Shown piece after piece: positions 36,801 to 48,926 of a stretch of 64,000 bases of DNA (position 1 is its first letter; every line of letters starts with the position of its first letter). The DNA comes from Suillus spraguei. Its lineage: Eukaryota; Basidiomycota; Agaricomycetes; Boletales; Suillaceae. The DNA is taken from assembly GCA_016800925.1 (NCBI GenBank), contig JABCPU010000004.1, positions 496,001 through 560,000 of the forward strand, in the 5' to 3' direction. A program made the position numbers and the translations under genes. Under the pieces are notes generated by a model. That model saw only the letters and a program-made list of their open reading frames with translations. It did no database searches and had not been told where the DNA came from.

Positions 36801-38276
36801 GTGGCTGCCACAATGACGAATAACGACCGTCTGCGCAGCGTTTCTCCCGCTCCCGCTCGAGTAGAAAAGTGACCGCCTTCTTTTGATGAGGATACAACGT
36901 CGTTCCTATGTCATTACCTTTCGAAGCCGGTCAGATGAAGACAAGGACCACCCAAAATAAACACAACACTAACTAGGTTCTGTCTCTGCTAATTCATCTC
37001 CACTTTTTAGACTCTTGAAAAGTTCATCAATTTGGCTTCGTTGTACTTCTAATGTTTTGCCGGAAACCATGGGGGCATTCCAACGAGGGCTATTTACTGG
37101 ACCAGCATATCCGGATCTTAAGGAAGCATAGAACGATGGCCCCCAGGTGGTGGAGCGTGCGGGTTACAATAGTGATAGTTCATAAGGCGCGAGATATCAT
37201 ATGGGCCAGAGGGGTGGTCAAGCATCAGACCACATGATTGCAGATAATTGCCAACCACAGCTATATTGCCTTTTGGTGTATAGACCAGCATCTGGAGAGG
37301 TAGTATAGGAAGCTTGGCAGAGCGAATGAGCAAATGCGAGTTTCGTCAGAAAGAAAGGAATGACACTTACGTTTGGTGAACCACGCCGTACCTTTGCATC
37401 TAAGCGGATCAAGCCCTTACCTAGCATGGGGCCGAGATCTGTAGCAACCTTTTGTTCGACCACACCAAAAGCTTCCCCTTGAGAAAGTTCGCCTGACGAT
37501 GTTTTACTACTAGGCGTCTTGATGTGTATCGTCTCAGTTGCACCTGCCCTCTGAGGATTGTGTTCATATTGCAAGCGGACGTTTGCCCACTCGATTTCAT
37601 TAGTCGGATCCTGTCCTTGCAGATAAGACACGGGGTATAGCACAAGTGCGGTGACTGTGAGCTGTCCTATACAAACGGGAGTCTTGGGATGAAGGTCATC
37701 GGGTAAAGCAGAAGACATGGGCTGTTGGCGAGGCCGAGGACTAGGAGGAGGTGACGGAGAGTCGGTGAGATCAATAACCTGATGATTTAAAGGCGCAGCA
37801 GATGGAGATGGACGAGTTGGAAGAAGAGGAGGCAAGGTGCGCGCACTGCCTGTAATTGGCAGTTGAGTGGACGTATTTCGTGGTGTTTGCAATGGACCAG
37901 CAAAAACGGGACGATAGTTGGAAGATTGTGGGTGAAGCGGTGGCGGCGACGAATTAAAAGATGTCTGGTCAAGTGGTGAAAATATGCTGGGCTTCGCTGG
38001 AGGAGAATGATATGCGAGAGGCAGTTGATTTGGATATTTAGCATAAGATTGCCGGTGTTCAGTTGAATGCACTGGATCATAGAACATACTCTGCCTGGGC
38101 GGAGGGGAATGATAATCGGTTGTTGGGCGCTTCAGGCTGCCAGAATTGAAAACGCTCTCAGAAGAATTGGGTTCATCATCATCTAGGGTAAGGTCAATAT
38201 GATTCGACTGGCTGTATGAGTCGAGTGATAAAGTCTGAATATTAGGCGATGATCCCGATGGTGCATGTGTCGCCAT
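33896..38276 (-). CDS. SNF2-family helicase with embedded RING finger (RAD5/HLTF/RAD16 class)
   Basis: Start 38276 (MATHAPSGSSPNIQTLSLDS). The first 250 residues are Pro/Ser-rich with SIM-like hydrophobic-acidic motifs (HIDLTLDDDEP, HQVIDLTDSP). A moderately conserved region (CIGQLTVTALVLYP ... FGVVEQKVATDLGPMLGKG) precedes the helicase: LYPHQKKAVTFLLERERE, ILADDMGLGKTITCVSLIAA (Walker A, split by an intron), LIICPLSTVSNWEDQF, WFRVVLDEAQ (DEAH-like), LCLTGTPVQNKLDDVYALIK. A C3HC4 RING lies between the lobes (CVECGEEL ... CQHLFCLACYRQ ... CSACQTGLLP). Lobe 2: RYDRLDGTMKRDDRTRAMEA, VLLVSLKAGGVGLNLTAAQR, MDPYWNP. The class works in DNA-damage tolerance or SUMO/ubiquitin-linked repair; which member this is cannot be settled. 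Confidence 0.9.
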
Positions 38277-38766
38277 TGTGCATGACAATGAGGAAAAGAG
38301 CGTTCCGGACGTCACGGACGACGAGTAAAACAGTAAGCGCGAAGGAAGCTGTCCAGTGTAAAGATCATGTCGCAAGAACACGTGACCATGATTAATTCAG
38401 TTATTATTTCTCACGCTCACTATGATTCGGACTATCTGTCAGCCGCCAGTATCTTTCGTAATGTAATAATTAGATTCCATCTCCCGTGGACTCATCATGG
38501 TCACGTTAGCTCCTACTATCTAATGCTCTTACAGATAACCCTCTGTACCTGATTTAGCGTAGTCCGTCCACGGCAAAAATTATGGAGAAGAATCAATACC
38601 TGCTCGCCACTCCGTTCCTACGAACGCAGGAGCATCAGACAAATCATATATCTTATAATAGTGCTGTTCGGGCACACAGCCATATACTCCGGTAAGAGAC
38701 CGTGGTTGGAACTTGCCCGAATAGCACTGCTATGAGAAACGCGTAGTACAGTTGCATCTGATGGCG
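38277..38766. other. intergenic with two hairpin-forming inverted repeats
   Basis: 490 bp that form the promoter of the SNF2-RING gene and the 3' UTR of the RNase III-like gene, both on minus. AGTGCTGTTCGGGCA (38660-38674) pairs with TGCCCGAATAGCACT (38714-38728) over 15 positions with one G-T/C-A mismatch and a 39-nt loop. A smaller nested hairpin lies at 38601-38634: TGCTC/GAGCA outside and GTTC-CTAC-GAAC inside. Confidence 0.5.
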
Positions 38767-40112
38767 CTAGCCTCCTGTAATAAGAGGCAACTGAGGTCGA
38801 ATGGCAATCAATCAAGGAGATTCACACTTACGAGGTGCCCATCCCATCTCGTAGTAAGCCTGTCTTGCAGCTTGTTCTTTAGCTTGCTGCTTAGTATCAC
38901 TGGACCCTTTACCCTTCTCGATCCCATCAACTAGTCCCACATTCAATTATTAAACGTTATTTCAACGGATAAAGAATGTTACACGTGCTCACCAACGCAA
39001 GTCACGTTCCATTTTCCGGCATGTGGAGGGCCCACTAATGACGCTGGGTAGCTGACGGTCACACCACGTTGATGAGCCGTTTGATTGAACAGTGGTAGAA
39101 ATGCAAGATGAGGTTGAGCAGGGGCCAGTGGATTTGGAGGTGAGATCCTTGGGGGAGATGGTGGTCTAGCAAGAGGTGGCCGCAAATACGGATTATAAGG
39201 GGAGCTCTGTGGAAAGTTCGTGCGTGGGTGTACAAGTGGTGGTGGTAGAGGGTGTACCGAAAATCGTGTTTGTGGGGGCGGCTGGTGCGGCGGAAAACGG
39301 GATGGCAATTGATAAACTGGTGGAGGAGGGAATGATGGCAACGGTGGTGGAGGAGCAGAAGGCTCCTCAACTTTAATTCGTTTCGAGGTGGGAGTAGGCG
39401 ATGATAGCTTTGATGTTATCGAGGTGACATCAACATCCATATCGTGATTGTCATTCAGTATCGTAGTGGACAGCCGAAGGAGGCCGCCTATCCACTCGTG
39501 CACTGTCTGGAGCCCGTGCTCGAGGAACACGGCTCCCAGATAGGCATTGAATATTAGGCGCCCTTCCTGAACCTGAATGAGAATCGAACAAAGGGCATGA
39601 TAAATAAGTAAGTACCTCGGGAGTCTGGAGTGATTGTAGACACTTGGGGTCACAACGAAGCTCCTCTCGCAGCCGGTACAGTTTTGACCAGATATCAATC
39701 GTTTCGTCAGTCAAGAGTTGCGTCCGTTGTACCTACTCAACAGTAGAAGTTATCGTGAACATTCAGAAAATATAGGACTCACCTCAATTTGATGCACTGT
39801 AAGCTTGGGTTTTCGGAAGAATAGTAGTTGCGTTGTCATCATCTCCAAAATATTGTGACCAAGGACTACTAATCGCTCGTTGTCACGAAATTGTGCATTG
39901 CAGGCCAGTCGGAGAGATCTGTGGGTGAATACTTCGAGAATAATATGCCCTGTAAGCTTCGGAAGGTCAGGTAGCTCCTCTGGCATTGCGTCGATGGTCT
40001 GGGAACGATTTCGTTTGAGGGTGTTAAGTGGCATTCCGAGGCCAGGTTCAGGTGTTGATTCCATGGAGAAAAGAGTAACACTGTGGCCGCGAAGGCGAGG
40101 AGGCAAAGACAT
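38767..40112 (-). CDS. pseudo-RNase III domain plus dsRBD protein
   Basis: Start 40112 (MSLPPRLRGHSVTLFSMEST; Met at 40064 is an alternative). The RNase III fold is seen as LEVFTHRSLRLACNAQFRDN, NERLVVLGHNILEMMTTQLL and RLIFNAYLGAVFLEHGL. Against the consensus NERLEFLGD and DVFEALIGAIYLD, the four catalytic acids are Val, His, Leu and Asn, so cleavage is unlikely. A Pro-rich linker of about 90 residues (PSAPPPPLPSFPPPPVYQLP) leads to a C-terminal double-stranded RNA-binding domain: HLAFLPLFNQTAHQRGVTVS, GPPHAGKWNVTCVVDGIEKG, TKQQAKEQAARQAYYEMGWA, ending PRG-stop after a last intron. It may be an mL44-like mitochondrial ribosomal protein or an RNA-silencing accessory factor; I see no clear mitochondrial presequence. 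Confidence 0.75.
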
Positions 40113-40549
40113 TAATAATTATAAGATGTGCAATGTTTGTCCAAGGTGGATCCAAAAAGATCTTCGTAGCTCAAGATGGTGGGGTTTTGCTGCGTGGTTC
40201 ATTCTCACAAGTGGGTCCATAACCTATATTTGGAAATAATTACGTATTAGGTTCCGACTAGTGCGGGCATAATCGGCCACTGCCTATGTCCACATCCCAC
40301 TGGGAGGTATGAGCATACAAGAAGCCATTAATATCTACTAACTGCCAGTCAAGAAGCAAAATATTTTGTGTGGGTATCAAAGGTGCATGTGTACATTGTG
40401 ATTTGTATCATCGGGCCATAATACGGAAAGATATAGCTGGTAATCGACTCGGCCCTCGACAGTGATTTTTGCTAGACTTCTAGGAGCCTAGAATAACGTA
40501 TCTAGCATTATAAGACATCATGTAAAGTATGAGCAAAATCCTACACTAT
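40113..40549. other. intergenic with a 38-bp palindrome
   Basis: 437 bp between the RNase III-like start and the stop of the remodeller gene. At 40470-40507 TGCTAGA-c-TTCTAGG-ag-CCTAGAA-taacgta-TCTAGCA forms two stacked perfect 7-bp stems. It lies 43 nt beyond the remodeller stop codon, so it would be in that gene's 3' UTR. Confidence 0.5.
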
Positions 40550-43500
40550 TCACTGGCCCAACATCGAAGGGTCACCGAACCCGCTGTGACGAGCTACTGC
40601 CTCGGCATCCTGCTTCCGCCTCTGGCGTCTAAGCTGCTTCTTAAGACTACGCACCGTGGCCTGTTGAGAAGGGTCCTGCTCCAACCGTAGGATATGTATT
40701 GTGATACTATATGGCAAACATCAGAAGGTCACATACACTACAAGGCGGGACACATCACCTGCGAGGGCCAAGTGCAACAGCGGGGCAATCTTCCACGTGA
40801 TGATACGGGCCTCTACAAACTGGGCATTGTGCGGTTGGCAATTTATGCTTTTTGGAGGATGATGACTCCGCCACAGGTACAGGTGACGGCCCTCGTTTCG
40901 ATGGCAAAACGGGTGGCTCAGCGGTGCCACTCTTCCTCCCTCTATCCTTATCTGCGATGGAAAACTCCACTGTCGACTGTCGCCTAGCTTTCTTGGTCTC
41001 GCCTGCAGGTCTGGAAAGTCGAGAAGGCGACACTACGGAAGGCTCAGTGGACGAAGATCCAAGCGGGGCAACAGAAGAAGAGGTAGATGGCTTGGCTGAC
41101 GATACTGTCTTTAGCTCCTGAACACCCAATGAATCATAAGCATGTTTCTTTTTTTGCTTGACATAAACCTGGTTGCTGTTGCCGTTTGCAACAAGATTGA
41201 GCGGCTGACCAGCAAGAAGATGACCATGCCCTCTTTTAACAAGCGTATTCTCTATAGCATCGATAGCAGCTTTCTAAAGTAAGTGTTAATATCTTGATGA
41301 GACCACACGAAACAACGTCCATACCCTGACTGTCCATGGCTCATCCGACTCATGATTCATCAGCATTTCCCTGTAGTCTACCAGATTGGTGGAGTCCTCG
41401 ATCATATAGCAGATCCCCTTTCCGTGGCGCGTGTTACAGAGACCGCAAAGCAGGTTATCCTCATCTTCTTTCACCGAGGCCTGTTCTCGATACTTGGTCT
41501 TGGCTCTCATCTTCGGCTGATGAGAGGTCGTTGAGAGTTCATCAACCGCGTTCACATCCATTGAGCTAGCACCAGAATCGGTTGCTTCCGCGCCAGGCGT
41601 ACCCGTATAAGCGTCAGAATCGCTGGATGCGTCCGACTTCGAAGGTCGATGTTTCTTCTGTTTCCTCCTCATGTCGGGCGTGTCCTCCAGCCCTTCAATG
41701 TGATCAAGCTTTTGCTATGAAAAAATGAGCCTTGTAAATTAGCAGGCAAACGTCGGAATCACCTGAGGGAAAATAGCAGCCGCCTTCCTGCGAGCGCCTC
41801 TACCTGTGACTTCGGTTACCTGCTCGGCACCTTTCGCAGCGGCTATCCGCTCAAGTGCTAGCGCCCAAGTATCGCCCTGTTCCGTATCTGGAATATCCTC
41901 TTGGATCTCTTCCATGGTATCCTTGTCTGCCGCCCATACCTTGGCAAACGCGAAGGAGAGCCCGGCCTCTTTGGTGGTTGCTTGTTGATCACCCTCTACT
42001 TCAGTCTTCTCGATGAGCTTCTCAACGTCATTGTCGAGATCTAAAACGAATTTTGAGCGCAACATTTGCCCAATGGCGTAATGATGTACGCACAAGTTAT
42101 GTCCTTCGAAGACTCATCACCTTCTTCAAACAAAGCTTCAGCTCCAAACGTAAGGATCGACTTAAGATCTTCGCCAGCACTGTCGTCATCGTCCATCTTC
42201 TGGACAATTAAATGGTCGAGAACAAGCTTCTTCTTTCCCGTTAGCATGATCCGTTCTACAATGCTCTGTAAGTGCTAACAGACAAAAAGTCGCCTGGGGA
42301 TTCATGCCTTCAGCCGAATCTTTGACCATGAACTTGAACACCAAGCACGTCTTTGTTTGTCCATACCGGTGAGAGCGAGCTATGGCCTGAAATATGTCAC
42401 TACGAAGTTCAAAAGCCTAATATGAACCTTGCCGTACCTGCAAGTCCTAGGATGGAGTTAGAGCAGCCAACATAAACAGATCAGGTCATACACACCTGGT
42501 GAGGGTTGAAATCAGGATCGAATATTATGACCGTATCTGCGGTAAACAAGTTGATTCCGACGCCGCCTGCTCGAGTACTGAGCATGTAGATGAAAACATC
42601 TGAGTTAGGTTTGTTAAATTCGTCCATGCCCTTTTGACGATCGGCCTGTTTGGTGTTTCCGTCCTAGAAAGGGTCAAGAACACCATTTGCATTTAACACA
42701 GGCGTGGACAATTACCAGGCGCAAGTACTTGTAGCCTTCACCTCTGATGAAGTCCTCGATAATGTCAAGCGCCATAACAAACTGTGGAACATAAGTCATC
42801 ACGGCAAACTACTAAAGTGTTCCACTCACCTGACTGAACAATAGTATCCGATGACCTCTGGCCTTCAATTTGGGTAAAAGCATCTTCAAAAACCGCAATT
42901 TGGTGCTAGCACCTATCAGTCTCTCGTGAGCCTCTGCAGGGGTGAGATTGCGAGGCTCTATGTCTTCAGAATTAAGATACGGATGTTGAAGGCATCTACA
43001 TAGGACTTGAATATCAAGTGTCGACGGTTATGCAGTGGTGAACTGACTTGCGAAGCTGCATCAACATATTATTCAAATTAGCCTTGCTGACCAGGGGCTT
43101 TCCCGCTCTGGTAGTCGCAGCCTGCGTCAGACTTCGGAGAATGTCCAAATTTTGACCTACAACATGACCGTCAACATATGACAAGTTGAGGGCACAATGG
43201 ACACGTACTGAGGATAGACCTATAGATCTCCTTCTGCAGAGGAGCCATGGAAAGTGGAACAATGACCTCGTTCTGGAAAATGTGAGAATACAACCGAACT
43301 CACGGGACAAACAAACCTTGGGGGGAAGTTGTAAAACCTCACTCTTGATGCGCCGCAAGAAGTACGGCTTGAGTCTGATGTGCAGCTGCCGCACCAGCTC
43401 TTCATTCAATTCTTCATGTTCCTTTTCTAAGGCCTCAAGGTCACTCCATTCTTCAGGATCGAGGAAATTCATGAGGTTGAAGAGCTCGCGGATATTGTTG

Positions 43501-46500
43501 TTTAGAGGTGTCTGTGACGAAGTTAGCTGCTGATTGTCAGACAATCAGAGGGAACTTACCCCAGTCATGATCACGCGATGAATCGTATGAAGCTCGTTAA
43601 GTTTCCTGAACAATAGACTATGATCGCTCTTCACTAAGCTGGGGTCAGCAATGTTGTCTGGTGGCAATAATGAGTAACTTACGACGTTGTCCTTCGTCTA
43701 CGACAAGAATTTCCCAACGCGGAATGCTCTTAAACACCGAGTTGAAATCCCTAGGGTTAGTTAGTGTTTCATAAGTGGTCACCAACACATGATACTTGGG
43801 TTCCGGACCACCCTTTCGGTCGGAGGGATGGAACAACTCATATTCAATTATCACGTCCCGAGCCTTCGCTTCTCCGTAGAACGGTACTACTCGTAACTTT
43901 GGTGCCCAACGAGTAAATTCCCGGACCCAGTTCGTGATGGTGGAGTTGGGAACAACGACAAGAGCAGGAGCCCCTTGCCATTTATCGATGATAGTCCCGA
44001 GAAAAGTCACGATTTGGACTGTCTTACCCTGTGTAAAGTTGAATGTGGGTAAGGAGGAAAGGAGTTTACTGATAAGCGTACCAGGCCCATCTCGTCGGCA
44101 AGAATACAAGGCTGCAAGTTCCACCAATTATCACACAGCCAGTCAAAGCCATCCATCTGGAAGATCGTTAACATGCCGGCCAGATTGAGAATGCTAAAGA
44201 GCAAACCTGGAATGGCATAAGTTGAAGTTGACTGTTCTGACCAAGCTTAGGTTGACGCTTCTGACGAAGGGCATGCTGTGCGTATCCATCCTTCTCTCTG
44301 CTCTCCAGCTTCTTGACCTCCTTGTCCGATTTTCGAACGAAGACGTTCTGCGAGTCTATAAACGTTGGAAAGCTGCCTCGAATGCTAAGTAACCAGACTC
44401 GTCAGAACGAGGGGGAGAATCCCAAGTTGCTATTGCGCCAATTGAGTTACACAGCGACAAGCGAGAAGAAATATTCACCCTCGTTATAGCCCAGATCGTC
44501 CCATTTGATGAATGCCCATGCGACATACTTGATGTCCTTGATGTCCAGCTCCGACTTATCAACAGTACGCAAGAAATCGTCTACATTCTCCATACATTCA
44601 TCAGTAGGTTGTTCACCTTTCAACTGCGCTTTCAGCAGCTGATCCTGCAGCTCCAGAGGCAGTTCCAACTCCCCATCGCTCTCCACGACCGAGTTCTTTC
44701 TACCTTTCTTTCTACGCCCTGAGCGGTTGACTGTCCAGAAAAGTACGTCCAGCACACGATCCGTAGTTTTCCAAGCAGGTGGAATATGACGTTCTGCGTC
44801 TGGCAAAGGACTGAGAGACGATACCGACTTGGACTTGGGCTCGACATCAGGGGTCTGACTGGCACTGGCCTCGAATGACACCGGCTGAGCTGGTACCTCT
44901 TTCGCGGAAGAATCTACCTGCATAGTGTCCTGTTCAGTAGCAGGGTTGTCCAACAATTCTACTTTGGGCCCGGTCACAATGAAGTTTTTAAGCTTCGTAT
45001 ATGTTGTAGATGCCAACCACATGTGTGGAACCCATTGGGTGCGCCGATAACTTCGCTCGTTCCATTTGACGAGGTACTCTCGAGGCAGCATGGTCTTCGG
45101 ATCTGGAGGATTCGTGGGTGAGTATTGTGGTTCAACGGCGCTGGCAGGATATGGACGCCATGCAAGAATCTTGTCTACGGTGTACTCATACGAGAAGCAA
45201 TCTGCGCAACGCCATCCAGTCTCGAATTGATAGAAAGATGCGAGTTTGATATCGTCAACAGAAGCCAGGTCATCAGGTTCAAAGGTATCTGGGATAGGAA
45301 GGTGGCGATAATGGGCAAGACGCTTGCAGGTGAAGCATCGGTAGACAAGCTCTCTTGCAGGGCTCGATACACTGTCAGCGGCATTCGAAGTCTGTGTAGT
45401 GTCACCCATTTCGACATCCTGAGTAAGCCCTGTGGGTTTAGGTTGCAAAATGGCAGGTGGTGCGGCGGACTGTCTCATGATGGATGGATCGGCTTCTAGA
45501 GCAATCTCCTTGCAACCCATACAAATTCCGCCCTTCATGCAGTTGGCACATATGAACTCCGTGCTCTGCATAATACCGAGCTCCTTACGATTTGGAAGCT
45601 CGGAGTCTGGAGGCTCGTGGCCATCGTAATTGTCTGGCTGTTGACTCCTCCTTTCTTCTTTATCACGCGCACGCGCTGCACGAGTGATTTCATCTCTCTG
45701 GGTCTTTGCGAGACAACGCCAATGAACTGTAACCGGACACTTTAAGCTGTGTTTTGGATATAAGTATCCGAAGGAGAATTAAATCAGTGTGATCATACCA
45801 TCGAACCCAACCACCCAAAGACTGGATGAGATCATCCTCGTTCTCCTCGAACCCATGGTCGTCTTCCTTGCGAATCTTCTTTCTGCCTTTTTTCGGCTTT
45901 TGCAACTGCACGTGAGCAGGAGCTTTGTGACATTTCTCGCAAATGTCCCGATGAGCGCGCAGCAATTCGGTATCCTCTTCCTCATAGGCATCAAACTCAA
46001 GATCCGCAACAGAACGAAAGATGCCGTAGGCAGGTCGGGAAACGGGCCTCTGCTTCAGTCGCTTTTGAGCTTTCGCGACTGCTCTGGGTATTGCAGCCCT
46101 CTTGGAAGTTTCCATGTATGATTCGCCATCGCTTTCACTGTCACTGGCGTCCTCAACCTCAACATAATCCTCTGCGAGGGTGGTTCTTGCGCTCTTTCGC
46201 TGGCGAGCGGACCTGCGAGCTGGAATGACATCTATGAAGTCCTCCTGCTCGTAACCTGCCAATTCATCCTCTGATTCGGTCATATACCGGCGGACATTCC
46301 TGCTGCGTAACTTTTTCGGACTGAAAGGGAGCTTTGTTGTAGCACGTGATGCATTTTTTCCCTTAACAGCCGCTCGGATAGGCCTAGAATTGGCTTTGCG
46401 AGTGGGCATGCGCTGATCCTGGCGGTATTCAACTTCGCTCTGGTCGTCGTCCTCTTGCTGATCAGATTCAGAAGGCTCCGTAAGATCAGACAGGGAGGCC

Positions 46501-47136
46501 AAGGACGAGGAATATCCCCATGCCCTCGTGCTCCGTGCAACACCATTGACCATGTCTATGGTGACAATAGTCCTGATGCGAGAATCCTCGTGCACTGCGC
46601 TAGAGGATGGGTCAAACTCGCCGAGCTCTCCAGCATCTTTCTTTTGATCTGCGACACAGATGATGAGACACGCGCTATACACGCCACAAAAGTGGAAACT
46701 GACTATATTCCTCAACCAGCTCAGTATATTCGGCCCGGAAGTCACTAGCAGGAAGCTATATACAAGTTACGCGTCAAATCTGAAAGAAAAATTTAGGCAA
46801 AACAACGCGCACTCTATATGCTAGCCCATCCTTGAAACGCACAAAGTAGGACAAGTCAATGTTATCGTGGTATTCGCCTACTATGGTGTCGATGTCGTCC
46901 CTGTCGAAGGTCACGCCTTCTTTGAATTCTTCGGGAACAGGTTTGTACTGTTTCCTCTGCGATTCAGACAAGACAGGAGGTTCTATGAAAAAGGACACTT
47001 TTGGGCGGGTCTTGGGAGCCATCTCAGGGTTGGTGGACGCGACGCTACTACTATTAGTAGTAGGCAGTGGTCCGTCAGGAGAGCTAGATTTTGACGGAGT
47101 AAAAAGTAGAAGGGGATCAGAGGTTGGAGAAGACAT
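40550..47136 (-). CDS. Mit1/CHD-type chromatin remodelling ATPase
   Basis: Largest gene in the window. Start 47136 ([20 protein letters not shown]). A Lys/Glu-rich N-terminus precedes Cys/His-rich PHD-type modules ([15 protein letters not shown] ... [56 protein letters not shown] ... [12 protein letters not shown]). A chromodomain-like segment follows ([13 protein letters not shown] ... [20 protein letters not shown]). The SNF2 ATPase has [110 protein letters not shown] and [11 protein letters not shown]. The C-terminal third is Ser/Lys-rich and ends with a zinc knuckle ([14 protein letters not shown]) and a basic tail. S. pombe Mit1 in the SHREC silencing complex and Mi-2/CHD3 are the nearest types. 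Confidence 0.9.
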
Positions 47137-47563
47137 GCTGAGAATGTCTTCTCAAAAGACGCCGTTTCTACTTCGAACACGAGTGCTCTTTAGACACGCT
47201 TCCTCAGCAATGAATGAGCGTTTACAGCAAGACGCGCGTGATTTGTCAGCTCGTGTTTCTCTCGTGGGAATTCAGACAATCAGTGAATAAAAGAAGATAA
47301 ATACCACAATATATACTTGTAAGGGTTCGTATTGCGAACTTCTGACAATATTGCTCTGATATACATGCGCAGGCAATTGGCTTATGCTTTGGATTTCTGC
47401 TACAGTTATGAGTTTTTATTTCACGTGATTACACAGCATCAATAGTTTATACCACGTGACTAAAAGACCTTCATAACGTAATAGTTCGCTATGTAGTGTC
47501 ACGCGAACCCCCCAGAAACGAGCCACTCATAGCATACCACTGCTAGTTCATCACTATGGTCTA
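47137..47563. other. intergenic, upstream of the remodeller gene
   Basis: 427 bp between the remodeller start and the lipid-droplet hydrolase stop, both on minus. CACGTGA/CACGTGAT-like elements recur (about 47422-47429 and 47452-47459), and TCACGCG follows at 47500. No coding signal or repeat beyond these. Confidence 0.35.
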
Positions 47564-48711
47564 TCAATCACAATCAGTATCAAGATACATATACAAAAAA
47601 AATAGATACAAGGACACACTGATACAGAATGCATGCGGGATGTCACGGTGCCCGTGCACAACTTTCACCGTGGTGTCACGGTCCGGCCTGAAGACCTGGA
47701 GAATCACTTCTCTTCCTTTGTCAACCCAGTCGTCGTGCTCTGCGAAGTAAACCCAAATCTGGTGTCGATATGTGTTCAAGGTGGCAACGTCCAGCTCTCT
47801 AATGCTGAGCATTTCATCGTGTGCCATCGTCATTGCAGCAAAGATCGACGAAGGAGATAGTAGAAATGAGTGAAGAACACGGGCTTGGGATATCGGGTAT
47901 TTTGGAAACAACCAGCAGAGGATGGTTAGTGGCATAAGACGCAATGCCTGAGCAACCTGTGATACAATACGCGGAAACGGAGGTCGAAACAATTGCTGAG
48001 AGAAAGCAGGAATCGTGAGCATGACTACTACCAAGACTCGACTACTAACCGATAACAGACGACCATTTGGTGTACAAGCAATGTCGGTGATAGTTGGGCA
48101 AAGGAAGAAAACTCCAGAAACGGCAGCGGATCGCAGTTTCAAGACCTTGGAAAGAAAGTTGGAGAGACAGCACATTGGGACACTTCGGAAAGGGTACCTG
48201 CAGTGCTACCCATGAACCAACGCTGTGGGCGGTGATTACAGTACGTGTATTGACGCCAAAATATATGCTTAAGACATCGAAAATTCGAAGAGAGTTTTGG
48301 ATCTGAAACGGCAATGCATGATTAGATGAAGTGCGACTTGCTGGTTCAAGATCCTCAACAGCAGGGTCATGTCCGATATGTGAATGCGACAGTATTGCCA
48401 GTGTCCCAGACCTATCCTGATTGTGTATTGCAGTGAGAAATGGATGGTAGAAGTCAATGACCCCAGGATTTCCTGTAATCATTCAAAATAAACTTGGGTT
48501 GAAGTGCTGTGTTGAACCTACCTGGTATAAAGAGTAAAATTGTGGACGGTGACACACCTGACTGTTTACAAGGCCACCAATGCACATGTGCAGGTGGAAT
48601 ACCTTCACTGGCAGGAAAGATAGCATTGATGTATGGAACGCTGGAATCTGGGGCCAGAGATTCTAAAAATGGGGGTAAACTGGTCGACCTCGTCGTGGTG
48701 TCACTGTTCAT
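47564..48711 (-). CDS. lipid-droplet-associated hydrolase (LDAH/Ldh1-like)
   Basis: Alpha/beta-hydrolase of the LDAH family (UPF0554), reported on lipid droplets with weak sterol-ester or lipid hydrolase activity. Start 48711 (MNSDTTTRSTSLPPFLESLA). The family hallmark is the oxyanion segment LLFIPGNPGVIDFYHPFLTA, split by an intron after LLFIPG. The nucleophile elbow is TAHSVGSWVALQ (G/A-H-S-x-G). Then VSGVFFLCPTITDIACTPNG, LLSQLFRPPFPRIVSQVAQA and RHQIWVYFAEHDDWVD (catalytic Asp region), and the catalytic His in DIPHAFCIS. The last 20 residues before the stop (SLYLFFLYMYLDTDCD) are hydrophobic and could reflect an unrecognised final intron. Shares a 215-bp promoter with sec8. Confidence 0.85.
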
Positions 48712-48926
48712 TCTGTTCTAAATCACTGCGACGAGTGGGACGGTGTACTGTGAAGGTCCACGTTCCAAGCTAAAGGCCGCATCAGCCAAAAGCATAGTAT
48801 GACTAGTAGTACTAGTGTTTACCGTCGGTATGGCCTACAGTCACGCCTTGATCTGAAAATGGAAGGCCGCTAGTAGAGCCGTATTTGGGCAACAAGTCAC
48901 TTCTGGCTCGCAGTCATACAACTCAG
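48712..48926. promoter_or_regulatory. bidirectional promoter, LDAH / sec8
   Basis: 215 bp separate the divergent start codons. A near-palindrome ACTAGT-AGT-ACTAGT sits at 48802-48816, roughly midway. No TATA box is evident. Confidence 0.4.
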
